Shown piece after piece: positions 53,916-62,624 of a DNA stretch of 64,000 nucleotides (within the stretch, counting starts at the first letter, position 1; every line of letters begins with the position of its first letter). The stretch is from assembly GCA_017428105.1 (NCBI GenBank), contig JAFRRM010000016.1, positions 1 through 64,000 on the forward strand, given 5' to 3'. Under the pieces are notes generated by a model that searched no databases, was not told the DNA's origin, and worked only from the letters and a program-made list of their open reading frames with translations. Both the position numbers and the translations under genes were made by a program. The stretch comes from Lachnospiraceae bacterium (GTDB lineage: Bacteria; Bacillota; Clostridia; Lachnospirales; Lachnospiraceae).

Positions 53916-55789
53916 GTCTCCGGGACTTCGCCGCCGTGGAAGAAGGCGTAGACGGCGCGGGCGGAGGGGGCGTTCATGCCGGGGACGGCCTTGAGGGAGG
54001 CGTAGTCCGCGGTGCGGATGGAGTCGATGTCCGGGAGGGCGGCCAGAAGGGCGCGGCGGCGGGCGGGGCCGACGCCGGGGATGTCGTCCAGGATCGAATG
54101 GACCTGGCTCTTGCCGCGCAGGGAGCGGTGATATTCGATGGCGAAGCGGTGCGTTTCGTCCTGGATGCGGGTGATCAGTTTGAAGATCTCGCTCTTCGTG
54201 TCGATGGGCAGCTCCCGGTCCTCAAAATATAGGCCGCGCGTCCTGTGACGGTCATCCTTCACCATGCCGCACACGGGCACGCGCAGGCCCAGCCGCGCCA
54301 GCACTTCCAGCGCCGCGTGCACCTGTCCTTTCCCGCCGTCCATCAGGATCAGGTCCGGGAAGCGCAGGAACGAATCCGCGGCGTCGTAACCGATGCTCTC
54401 GCGCACCATACCCTGTTCCTTCAGTCCGTGCGTGAAGCGACGAAAAAGCACTTCCGTCAGCGACGCCGTGTCGTTGTTGCCTTCCACGAAGCGGATGCGG
54501 AATTTCCGGTAATCATTCTTTTTCGGGCGGCCGTCCTCATACACCACCATGGACCCCACGGTGGCAAAGCCGCTGATATGCGAAATGTCGTACGCCTCGA
54601 TGCGCCGCAGTTCCGTCATGCCGAGCAGTTCCTGCAGGCCCTTCAAGGCGCCGACGCTGCGTTCTTCCTCGCGCTTTGCCTGCGTCTGAAGCCGCTCCAG
54701 CTCCCGCACCGCGTTCTCCGCCGCCAGATCCAGCAGGCCGCGTTTTTCGCCCCGCTGCGGGACGCGCACCGTGACCTTCCGGCCTGCGCGGCTGCTCAGG
54801 ACCGCTTCCAGCAGTTCCCGGTCCTCGGGCTCGGTCTCCACCAGGATCTCCCGGGGCAGGAACGGCGTCCCGCTGTAGAACTGGCGGATCACCTGCGAAA
54901 GCAGGGCGGCCGGCTCCTCTTCCATCACTTCGATGCGGCTGTGGTCCCGGCCGATCATCCGTCCGTTCCGGATGAAGAAGATCTCCGCGATCCCCTCGCC
55001 GTCCTTTACCGCCAGCGCCAGGATGTCGCGGTCCTCGCCGCCGGCTTCCGAGATCTTCTGCTTCTCCGCCAGCACCTTCACGTCCTGCATCAGGTCGCGG
55101 TACCGCGCGGCCTCTTCAAAATCCAGCCGTTCCGCCGCCTCCTGCATTTTTTCCTTCAGATACGCCAGCGCCGGCCGGTAATCACCTTTCAGGAACCGCC
55201 GCGCCTTTTCCACGCTCACGCCGTATTCCTCCGGACTGATCCCGTCCTTCAGGCACGGGGCGGGGCAGCGGCCCATCTGATACTGCAGGCAGGGGCGTTC
55301 CTTCCCCTGGTCCTCCGGGAGCCGCCGGCTGCAGGTCCTGAGCCGGAAGATGGTCTCCATGAGGCGCACGGCTTCCCGCACCGCCGTCACGTTGGTGAAC
55401 GGCCCGAAGTACTCGTTTTTATCGCGCTTTAAGCGCCGGCTCAGGAACACGCGCGGGTAGGTTTCGGACGTGAGGCAGACGTACGGATACGTCTTGTCGT
55501 CCATCAGCAGCGTATTGTACGGCGGGCGGTGCTCCTTGATCAGATTGCATTCCAGGATCAGCGCCTCGGTCTCCGAACTGACGGTGATGGTCTCGAACCA
55601 GGCGATCTCCCCGATCATTTTGATGATCTGCGGGCCCCGGTTCACAGTCTTGGCAAAATACGACTTGACGCGGTTTTTCAGACTGGTGGCTTTTCCCACG
55701 TAAAGGATGCGCCCCTCCTCATCGTGCATCAGATACACGCCCGGGGCGTCCGGCAGTTTTTTCAGTTCGTCTTTGATGGAAAAGCTCAT
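53912..55789 (-). CDS. uvrC: Excinuclease ABC subunit UvrC
   Basis: 625 residues, normal length. N-terminal GIY-YIG nuclease (APGVYLMHDEEGRILYVGKA), Cys cluster, UVR motif binding UvrB (YLKEKMQEAAERLDFEEAAR), C-terminal RNase H-like nuclease (RIEAYDISHISGFATVGSMVV, LILMDGGKGQVHAALEVL) and two helix-hairpin-helix motifs (LDDIPGVGPARRRALLAALP). It makes both incisions in nucleotide excision repair. First gene of the minus unit with hprK, murB and whiA. Its last codon and stop come from hairpin repeat copy E. Confidence 0.97.
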   Translation of the reverse strand: MSFSIKDELKKLPDAPGVYLMHDEEGRILYVGKATSLKNRVKSYFAKTVNRGPQIIKMIGEIAWFETITVSSETEALILECNLIKEHRPPYNTLLMDDKTYPYVCLTSETYPRVFLSRRLKRDKNEYFGPFTNVTAVREAVRLMETIFRLRTCSRRLPEDQGKERPCLQYQMGRCPAPCLKDGISPEEYGVSVEKARRFLKGDYRPALAYLKEKMQEAAERLDFEEAARYRDLMQDVKVLAEKQKISEAGGEDRDILALAVKDGEGIAEIFFIRNGRMIGRDHSRIEVMEEEPAALLSQVIRQFYSGTPFLPREILVETEPEDRELLEAVLSSRAGRKVTVRVPQRGEKRGLLDLAAENAVRELERLQTQAKREEERSVGALKGLQELLGMTELRRIEAYDISHISGFATVGSMVVYEDGRPKKNDYRKFRIRFVEGNNDTASLTEVLFRRFTHGLKEQGMVRESIGYDAADSFLRFPDLILMDGGKGQVHAALEVLARLGLRVPVCGMVKDDRHRTRGLYFEDRELPIDTKSEIFKLITRIQDETHRFAIEYHRSLRGKSQVHSILDDIPGVGPARRRALLAALPDIDSIRTADYASLKAVPGMNAPSARAVYAFFHGGEVPET

Positions 55790-55851
55790 GGCCGAATTAT
55801 AGCATATTTTTGTGGTTTTTCACAAGAAGATGTGGTAGAGTAATAATCGGT

Positions 55852-57597
55852 ATGAAACTGATACTGTCTTATTTGGGTAAGTTAAAAGGCAGACTGGCCG
55901 CCGCGATGACGCTGAAATTCCTCGCGGCCATGTTTGAGTTGCTCCTGCCCCGCATCCTGACCCATATCATCGACGAGATCGTGCCCACCGGGCAGGTCCG
56001 CTCCGTCGTGCTCTGGGGTCTGGCAATGATCCTCGTCGCAGCCCTGACCGCCGGCCTCAACATCCTGGCCAACCGCGCCGCCGTGCGCAACGCCAAGGAA
56101 GTCGCGTATGCGGTCCGCCAGGATCTGTTCGAGAAGACCGCCCGTCTTTCCGGCACGCGTTTCGACCTCTTCACCCTTCCGTCCCTCACCAGCCGCATGA
56201 CCAGCGACAGCTACAATATCCAGCAGTTCGCCCAGACCCTGCAGGCGATGTGCGTGCGCGCCCCGTTCCTGATGCTGGGCGGCATCCTCATGATGTTCAG
56301 CATGGACGTCGTGCTGGCCTCCATCCTGGTCGCCATCATCATCCCGCTGGGCCTTTTCATTTTCTTCGTTTCCCGCAAGGGCATCCCGCTGTTCAACGTC
56401 GTCCAGGAAAAGCTGGACAGGGTCGTCCGCATCATGCGGGAAAACATCACCGGCATCCGCGTGGTGAAGGCGCTGTCCAAAAAGGAATACGAGAAACGGC
56501 GCTTCGATGAAGCCAATGAAGAGATGTACCGCAGCAACACCCGCGCCTCCACCGTGATGGCGCTGCCCGGCCCGGTGATGAACCTCTGCCTGAACGCGGG
56601 GCTGGCGCTGGTGGTCTACGTGGGCGCCTCGCGCGTCAATACCGGTGCCATGAAACCCGGCGTCATCCTGGGCAGCCTGACGTATTTCAACACGATCCTG
56701 ATGAGCGTGATGGCGCTCAACCGGATCTTCATCATGCTGAGCAAGGCCTCCGCTTCCGCGAACCGTATCGCCGACGTGCTGGCCTCGCCCGAGGACCAGC
56801 CCGTGCTGAGCCCGGAAGAATGCCGGCAGCCCGCCGGGGACGAACTGATCCGCATGGAGCACGTGCGCTTCCGCTATCAGGAGGCGCAGGAAGAGATCCG
56901 CGACGGCGAGCAGGCGCTGGCGCTGGACGACATCAGTTTTACCGTGAAAGAAGGCGAGAGCCTGGGCATCATCGGCCCGACCGGCGCCGGCAAATCCACC
57001 GTCCTGCAGCTGCTGATGCGCTTCTATGACGTGAAGGACGGCGGCGTGTTCATCGCCGGCCGCGACGTGCGCGGCTATGAGCCGGACGAGCTGCGGAGCC
57101 AGTTCGGCGTCGTCTTCCAGAACGACATGGTCTTCAACGACACGCTGTTCAGCAACGTGGACTTCGGCCGCAGCCTGACCACGGAGCAGGTCGACGCGGC
57201 GGTGAAAGACGCGATGGCCGCGGATTTCGTGTACGGCCTGAAAGGCGGTCTGGATTTCGTCGCGGACATCAAGGGCGCCAACCTCTCCGGCGGCCAGAAG
57301 CAGCGTCTCCTGATCGCCCGCAGTCTCGCCGCCCGCCCCCGCATCCTGATCCTGGACGATTCCTCGTCCGCCCTGGATTACCGCACGGACGCCCAGCTGC
57401 GCAAAACCTTAAGCGAGCGGTATCGGGACTCCACCCTGATCATGATCGCCCAGCGCGTCAGCTCCATCCGCCACCTCACCAATATCCTCGTCCTGCGCGA
57501 CGGGGAATGCATCGGCTACGGCCCTCATGAAGAGCTCATGAAGACCTGCCCCTACTACCGCGACATCTGCAACGCCCAGATGGGCGCCCTGGAATGA
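55852..57597 (+). CDS. ABC exporter half-transporter with degenerate nucleotide site
   Basis: 581 residues from ATG 55852. Six-helix exporter membrane domain (about 1-320) and a nucleotide-binding domain with Walker A GPTGAGKST, signature LSGGQKQR and Walker B ILILDDSSSALD. The catalytic Glu after Walker B is Asp, and the switch His is Gln (MIAQRVSSIR). That is the pattern of the degenerate subunit of heterodimeric exporters, such as TM287 or BmrC, which need a partner with a canonical site. The likely partner starts at 63690. No regulator lies upstream. Confidence 0.9.
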   Translation: MKLILSYLGKLKGRLAAAMTLKFLAAMFELLLPRILTHIIDEIVPTGQVRSVVLWGLAMILVAALTAGLNILANRAAVRNAKEVAYAVRQDLFEKTARLSGTRFDLFTLPSLTSRMTSDSYNIQQFAQTLQAMCVRAPFLMLGGILMMFSMDVVLASILVAIIIPLGLFIFFVSRKGIPLFNVVQEKLDRVVRIMRENITGIRVVKALSKKEYEKRRFDEANEEMYRSNTRASTVMALPGPVMNLCLNAGLALVVYVGASRVNTGAMKPGVILGSLTYFNTILMSVMALNRIFIMLSKASASANRIADVLASPEDQPVLSPEECRQPAGDELIRMEHVRFRYQEAQEEIRDGEQALALDDISFTVKEGESLGIIGPTGAGKSTVLQLLMRFYDVKDGGVFIAGRDVRGYEPDELRSQFGVVFQNDMVFNDTLFSNVDFGRSLTTEQVDAAVKDAMAADFVYGLKGGLDFVADIKGANLSGGQKQRLLIARSLAARPRILILDDSSSALDYRTDAQLRKTLSERYRDSTLIMIAQRVSSIRHLTNILVLRDGECIGYGPHEELMKTCPYYRDICNAQMGALE

Positions 57598-57625
57598 CGG
57601 GCCGATAAAGCATCGGCCCGTCATT
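57593..57625. terminator. Perfect hairpin ending the exporter gene
   Basis: AATGACGGGCCGAT (57593-57606) pairs with ATCGGCCCGTCATT (57612-57625) around AAAGC; 14 of 14 pairs. The ABC gene stop TGA is inside the 5' arm, and the hairpin ends 4 bases before the converging lipoprotein stop, so it can serve both. Confidence 0.75.
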
Positions 57626-57628
57626 CCT

Positions 57629-58891
57629 TTAATCTATTTCTTCCTGCACCTGATAGATCACGGTTTCCTTTTCCCAGATGATCATATAATAGATCTTTCC
57701 GTCCCGGCAGTACTTTACGGCATGGGGACAATGCCTGATCATGTCCGGGTCACTGACGTTCAGACACCAGAGAAGCTCTCCCTGAGGAGAATATTTGCGC
57801 AGTGTACTTTCCCCCTCTTTCCCGATTAAATGCGAATCCCAGATTTCAGCATAGAGATTGTCTTGCATGTCTACATAGATTGGAAACACATATTTAAAAC
57901 TAAACCCATCTTTGCCGAAAATCCATGTTGTAGTTCCGCTGCTGACCACGCCGTTCGTTCCGTCCCTTTGAAATCCTTTATCTGTCGGAATAACTTTGTC
58001 TCCGGACAGATTCAGACAGGAATTGCAATTGCTCGTGTCAGGCTTCAGGCTTAACCAATCAATAATAATTAGCTGTCCGTCTATCCAAAGCATGCTGTCA
58101 AAACAAACATGGTTTGGATCAGGATCATAATATGGAATGGCCTTTCTTTCTCCAGTTTCCAAGTCGACTTGATAGAGCATATTATCATCGGCTGTATCCA
58201 GATCTTCGATTCCATTTACAAAGTAGAAATACTCTTCGTCGATTTCAATATACCAGGGTTCATCGCCAGGCTCCATAAAATATTTTCTGACACACTTTCC
58301 ATCCTGATATAGTTTTATATATCTGCCGATATTATCCAGAATGATAAACCTTGTTTCATCCAAGGCTGCAAAACCGCAGGGCTCCAGAATGTCGCTTCCG
58401 GTATCCAGTTCTCTCAGGTGGATCGCATCACCATCGGCAAGTGCAGGGTAGAAAAACACTTCATTGGGAACACGGAGAACTTCCTTAACTGTCGGAGGAG
58501 GCAGCAGCGGTTCCGCATAGGGATCGCTGATGAGGTTGATCACAGGATTATCGTTCGCAGTGGTATGCGGAGCCGTTAGTTCTTCTGTACTTGTATCCGC
58601 TTCCGTTGGAACAGAGACCGGCAGTTCTTTCGTTATCGGCGTCCGCTTCCTTTCTTTGTCGAACTCCGCAGCTTCTGACGAGATGGCAGTTGAAGCCGAA
58701 TCAGGTTCCGAAGAATTCTGCGGCGTGTTTTCGGATTCTGCTGCTGCAGCTCTTGTCATATCAGGAGTACTGTCCGCTTCCCGGGCCTCCCCGGAAGCAA
58801 GGGCGTGTTCCGTTGTTTGTTTTTCGTTATTTGCACACGCGGAGAACAGACATAGTATACTCATCAGAATCAGCATCAATATCTTCTTCAT
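57629..58891 (-). CDS. Beta-propeller-like lipoprotein, paralog 1
   Basis: 420 residues from ATG 58891 (AAGGAG at 9 bases). Lipobox in ILCLFSAC. A Ser/Thr/Glu-rich linker (about 25-125) precedes a strand-repeat domain (about 130-420) with blades such as GFAALDETRFIILDNIGRYI, LYQVDLETGERKAIPYY, FDSMLWIDGQLIIID and YSPQGELLWCLNVSD. It is clearly paralogous to the 59107-60342 gene, and its last 55 residues are almost identical to that protein's. The propeller also matches the N-terminal half of the protein encoded at 60362. Ligand or role unknown; surface sensor or adhesion-like function is a guess. Confidence 0.75.
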   Translation of the reverse strand: MKKILMLILMSILCLFSACANNEKQTTEHALASGEAREADSTPDMTRAAAAESENTPQNSSEPDSASTAISSEAAEFDKERKRTPITKELPVSVPTEADTSTEELTAPHTTANDNPVINLISDPYAEPLLPPPTVKEVLRVPNEVFFYPALADGDAIHLRELDTGSDILEPCGFAALDETRFIILDNIGRYIKLYQDGKCVRKYFMEPGDEPWYIEIDEEYFYFVNGIEDLDTADDNMLYQVDLETGERKAIPYYDPDPNHVCFDSMLWIDGQLIIIDWLSLKPDTSNCNSCLNLSGDKVIPTDKGFQRDGTNGVVSSGTTTWIFGKDGFSFKYVFPIYVDMQDNLYAEIWDSHLIGKEGESTLRKYSPQGELLWCLNVSDPDMIRHCPHAVKYCRDGKIYYMIIWEKETVIYQVQEEID

Positions 58892-58908
58892 AGAAACCAT
58901 CTCCTTAT

Positions 58909-59102
58909 TTATTCTCCGACAGGGTGACCTGTCCAGTCCGGTGAATACGGTGACACAGCTCCGCACCCTGTGCAATTGCCTGTTCCCGATGCGAAAGTAT
59001 GCCTCTCACGGATCTGCTTTCCGCATATGGAGCATGTTTTGGTGTGTGTTGTGGCAGTAATAGCAGAATATTTAAAAGCATGGCTGTCAGTTCCCGCATA
59101 GT
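58909..59102 (-). pseudogene. Duplicated tail fragment of the 60362-62401 gene
   Basis: Read on the minus strand, this 190-base segment encodes the last 60-odd residues of the protein at 60362-62401: FKYSAITATTHTKTCSICGK, then QIRERHTFASGTGNCTGCGA, ending PVGE and stop at 58909-58911. No start, so not a gene on its own. It lies directly upstream of lipoprotein paralog 1, exactly as the intact tail lies upstream of paralog 2, which shows that the duplicated unit was tail plus lipoprotein. Confidence 0.85.
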
Positions 59103-59106
59103 TCCT

Positions 59107-60342
59107 TTAATCTATTTCTTCCTGTACCTGATAAATCACAGTTTCTTTTTCCCAGATGATCATAAAATAGATCTTTCCGTCCCGGCAGTATTTTACGGCA
59201 TGGGGACAATGTCGGATCATGTCCGGGTCACTGACGTTCAGACACCAGAGAAGTTCTCCCTGAGGAGAATATTTGCGGAGTGTATGTTCTCCCTCTTTAA
59301 AAAGCCTTTTTGTATCCCAGATCATAGCATAGAGATTATCCTGCCTGTCTATATAGATCGGAAACAAACGCTTAAATTTAAACGCCTTTTGATCGAAAAC
59401 CCATGTTGTGGTTCCGCTGCTTACCACACCGTTCAGTCTGTCCATTTGGAAACCTTTTTCTGTCGGAACCACTTTATCTCTGGCTGGATTCAAACAAGAG
59501 TTGGTATTGTCAGGCTTCAGGCTATAGCAATCAAAGATAGTTAGCTGTCCATCTATCCAAAGCATGCTGTCAATTTGTAAACGTTCCGGGTCAGGTTCAT
59601 AAAATGGGATGCCCCTTCTTTCTCCTGTTTCCAAGTCGACTTGATAAAGCATATTATCATCAGCAGTATCCAGATCCTCGACATAATTAACAAAGTAGAA
59701 ATACTCCTCATCGATTTCAATATAATTAGGACAATCATCGGGGTCCATAAAATAGCTTCTGACACACTTCCCATCCTGGTATAGTTTTATATATCTGCCG
59801 ATATTATCCAGAATGATAAACCTTGTTTCATCCAGAGCCGCAAACCCGCGAGGCTCCAGGATACCACTTCCGGTGTCCAGTTCTCTCAGGTGAATAGCGT
59901 CATCATCGGCAAGCGCCGGATAGAGAAATACTTCATTCGGCAGCCGGAGGACTTCCTTTGTTTCCGGCGGCGGCATCAGAGGCTCCGCATAGGGATCGTC
60001 GAGGATAACCAGATTCTTTTCGGGAATGGGGTCCGGATCCGTTGGCACTTCTGTGCTTGTTTCCGGTTCCTGCGATGAGAAAGTGGGTGTCTGATCTTCC
60101 GTATTCGTTATAGGTTCTGTGGCTTCTGACATGGCAGCACTCGGAGACGAAGCCGGTTCCGAAGTGTTCTGCGGAGGATTTGCAGATTCTTCCGTCACAG
60201 CTACAGTTTTGTCGGCAGCATTGCTGCTGTCCCCTGCCTCCCGGGAGGCAGGGGGATTATCACTTGTTTGGTTTTCGTTCTTTGCACATGCGGAAAGCAG
60301 GCATGTTATGCTGATCATCATGAGGATCAATAACTTCTTCAT
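59107..60342 (-). CDS. Beta-propeller-like lipoprotein, paralog 2
   Basis: 411 residues from ATG 60342 (GAGGAGG upstream). Lipobox in ITCLLSAC, a Ser/Thr/Glu-rich linker to about residue 120, then the same strand-repeat domain as paralog 1 (LDETRFIILDNIGRYIKLY, LYQVDLETGERRGIPFYEPD, FDQKAFKFKRLFPIYID). Linker and middle differ while the ends are near-identical, suggesting gene conversion after duplication. An upstream in-frame ATG at 60558 lies inside the neighbouring gene and is unlikely. Confidence 0.75.
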   Translation of the reverse strand: MKKLLILMMISITCLLSACAKNENQTSDNPPASREAGDSSNAADKTVAVTEESANPPQNTSEPASSPSAAMSEATEPITNTEDQTPTFSSQEPETSTEVPTDPDPIPEKNLVILDDPYAEPLMPPPETKEVLRLPNEVFLYPALADDDAIHLRELDTGSGILEPRGFAALDETRFIILDNIGRYIKLYQDGKCVRSYFMDPDDCPNYIEIDEEYFYFVNYVEDLDTADDNMLYQVDLETGERRGIPFYEPDPERLQIDSMLWIDGQLTIFDCYSLKPDNTNSCLNPARDKVVPTEKGFQMDRLNGVVSSGTTTWVFDQKAFKFKRLFPIYIDRQDNLYAMIWDTKRLFKEGEHTLRKYSPQGELLWCLNVSDPDMIRHCPHAVKYCRDGKIYFMIIWEKETVIYQVQEEID

Positions 60343-60361
60343 AGAGTAAGCCTCCTCGTAT

Positions 60362-62401
60362 TTATTCTCCAACAGGTGGATCCACCCAATCCGGAGAATA
60401 AGGTGACGCAGCTCCGCACTGCGTGCAATTGCCGGTTCCCGATGCGAAAGTGTGTCTCTCCCGGATTTGCTTTCCACATACGGAGCATGTTTTAGTATGC
60501 GTTGTAGTAGTAATATCAGAGTACTTAAAAGTGTGATTATCAGTTCTCGTGTAGTCACAGAGGCTGCAATGCCTGGTGTGTTTTGTATCCGTAGATGACG
60601 TGACCGAGAACTGATGTGCTTCCACCCGGATCAATTGTCCGCATTTGCTGCAGACAACGTTATGCTCCGCTGCGGTACTCTGTTGATAGGTGCCGCTGTG
60701 CTGACATGAAGTAAACCAGTGTTTCGGACGGCGGTATATATAGTCGTCACCCAGGGAAGAGGCTGTTACAGTTCTGGTGACCACCTTTCCATCATTACTA
60801 TTGTATTTCACTTTTCCTTCGCTATCAAGTTTACTATTACTGGCCTTACTCTCAATGGTTTTGAACGAGCTACCGTTGGTTTCCCATTTTAGAAACAACA
60901 TCATGTGCCCGTTTTTAACCACCATATCCATCGGCTGCAAATCACTAAAGCTGATTTCCGGATAATATACGTCTGCTCGTGGATCACTATAAAAGCTGAT
61001 CGTCCCCACCTTATTGTCAAGCCCGTAAGCTGCGCTTACAAATCCGGAGCAATCAATCCCAATAGTATCCCCAATAATGGTAGTTGTGCAATTTCCAGTT
61101 GTGTTTTTTCTCTGACCCACACAATCAACGAATGGATACAGTGTCTCTCCTACATTTCCATTCATCCCGTTCCAGCAATATGGGATTCCGGTGAATACAT
61201 CTCCTGCCTTCGCATTTGCCAGATAAGCGGGACGGCTGTATATATCTCTCCCCAGAGCAGAATCACGCGCATACTTCCCATTCTTTCCGCTCCAACTGCG
61301 GAAAGTCCATTTCTGATCTCTCATTGTCTTCGCGCTTTTAAGAACATCTGCTCTTGAACGCGTGACGGGCATAGGCTGGATTTCGTTATCCCAGGGCCCC
61401 CTCGTTTCATTTGATTCATTAGGATTTGCCCCCTGTGTGGTTCGTACCTCGGGTACATGAGGGATTTCCGGTTCCGGAAGAGTTCCCAGCAGCGAATTAT
61501 CCAAAGAATATACCGTTGTATATGGCTCATAAACAGCCATCATGTAGAGGCGGCCGTCATCTCCCAGCCGGACATCATGATACGGAAATTCAAACCGGTT
61601 TGTGATATCGATGCTGATATAAGCCGTCAGATTCCCGCTTGGATCATATTTGCGAATCGTATAGATCTCCGGATCTGCGGTGCTCAGGCTAAAGTCAAAC
61701 ACCCGTAAGTATAGGTTTCCTTCCTTATCGACACCAACTACATCAATGGCACCGCTGTTGTTTAAAAACCATTCGTTGTCTTCTCTTACGACATGAAGGA
61801 CACATTGCCCGTTCGACTCAAGGGTTTCGCGATGCGTACTCAGATTGGTTTTAGTCAAGCTGCCATCTGCAGGATCAAAACAATAGTTGCCCATTTGTTC
61901 TGAAATCAATACCAGACGGTCTCCTTCAAAAACCAGGTCAGTAATGTATTCTCCTATGTTCTCAACGGAATACAAATAGCGAGTCTGACTGTAATCGTTT
62001 AAGTCGATTCGGATCAGGCCTTCTTTCCCTGCAACATAGGCATACCGCTCATTTGCAGCCAGGAAGCCACCGTCATACAGGTCATCTGCGTCAAGTTCAA
62101 TGGTCGCCACATGCTTGCCGTTTTGGAAGCGCTTCACGTATCCCATCCAGGCTTCGAGGACAAGAATGTCATTTTCCGTGATTATGGCAAAAGAATCCGG
62201 CCCCAGATTTCCTGTTACGTGTTTATGGAGACGGAAACCATCTTCTGATTCTTCGTCGTTTTTGTTGGGAACTTGCAGAATTGTTTTGGCAATCATTGCT
62301 TCTCCGTGTTCCTGTCTATTTGACAGAGTTTCTGCCTGAACAGGACTAAGACTAGTCCCCAAAAGGAGAATGATCAGCATCCATATGCAATTTTTTTTCA
62401 T
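60362..62401 (-). CDS. Secreted propeller-NlpC/P60-like protein with Cys-rich tail
   Basis: 679 residues. Signal peptide (about 1-23, ending SPVQA). A propeller-like domain follows (about 55-320) related to the two downstream lipoproteins (VKRFQNGKHVATIELDADDL, LVFEGDRLVLISEQMG). A peptidase-like domain (about 360-560) has GIPYCWNGMNG, Cys451 in IGIDCSGFVSAAYG and His in KNGHMMLFLKW, matching NlpC/P60 (CHAP-like) Cys peptidases. The last 110 residues hold four CxxC groups (HNVVCSKCGQ, HCSLCDYTRTDNH, TKTCSVCGKQI, GNCTQCGA), a repeated small zinc-ribbon pattern. It may cleave peptidoglycan or a surface protein. AAGGAAGG precedes the ATG. AT-rich. Confidence 0.78.
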   Translation of the reverse strand: MKKNCIWMLIILLLGTSLSPVQAETLSNRQEHGEAMIAKTILQVPNKNDEESEDGFRLHKHVTGNLGPDSFAIITENDILVLEAWMGYVKRFQNGKHVATIELDADDLYDGGFLAANERYAYVAGKEGLIRIDLNDYSQTRYLYSVENIGEYITDLVFEGDRLVLISEQMGNYCFDPADGSLTKTNLSTHRETLESNGQCVLHVVREDNEWFLNNSGAIDVVGVDKEGNLYLRVFDFSLSTADPEIYTIRKYDPSGNLTAYISIDITNRFEFPYHDVRLGDDGRLYMMAVYEPYTTVYSLDNSLLGTLPEPEIPHVPEVRTTQGANPNESNETRGPWDNEIQPMPVTRSRADVLKSAKTMRDQKWTFRSWSGKNGKYARDSALGRDIYSRPAYLANAKAGDVFTGIPYCWNGMNGNVGETLYPFVDCVGQRKNTTGNCTTTIIGDTIGIDCSGFVSAAYGLDNKVGTISFYSDPRADVYYPEISFSDLQPMDMVVKNGHMMLFLKWETNGSSFKTIESKASNSKLDSEGKVKYNSNDGKVVTRTVTASSLGDDYIYRRPKHWFTSCQHSGTYQQSTAAEHNVVCSKCGQLIRVEAHQFSVTSSTDTKHTRHCSLCDYTRTDNHTFKYSDITTTTHTKTCSVCGKQIRERHTFASGTGNCTQCGAASPYSPDWVDPPVGE

Positions 62402-62624
62402 AATACCTTCCTTCTTTCTAAGATTGTGATATTTGGATGATTAATCTGTGATTTGCGTTGTCTACATATTTTGTAAAGTGTTCTCACATCCTTTCTGCCT
62501 TGTTATTTACCGCTATTTCTGCCGTATGTTTTCTTTTTTCTCATAAAGTGTACTCGTTTTGCTCTTGAAAAGGAAGAACATAAAGTGTAATATGTATTAC
62601 GAAAAACGCAATGCGGAGGAATGC
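62402..62624. other. Divergent intergenic region with three TAAAGTGT repeats
   Basis: The octamer TAAAGTGT occurs at 62474, 62544 and 62581, all in the same orientation, the last two preceded by CA. They lie between the propeller-peptidase gene and the LysR regulator gene and could be binding sites for that regulator, although LysR sites are usually T-N11-A palindromes. Confidence 0.4.
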
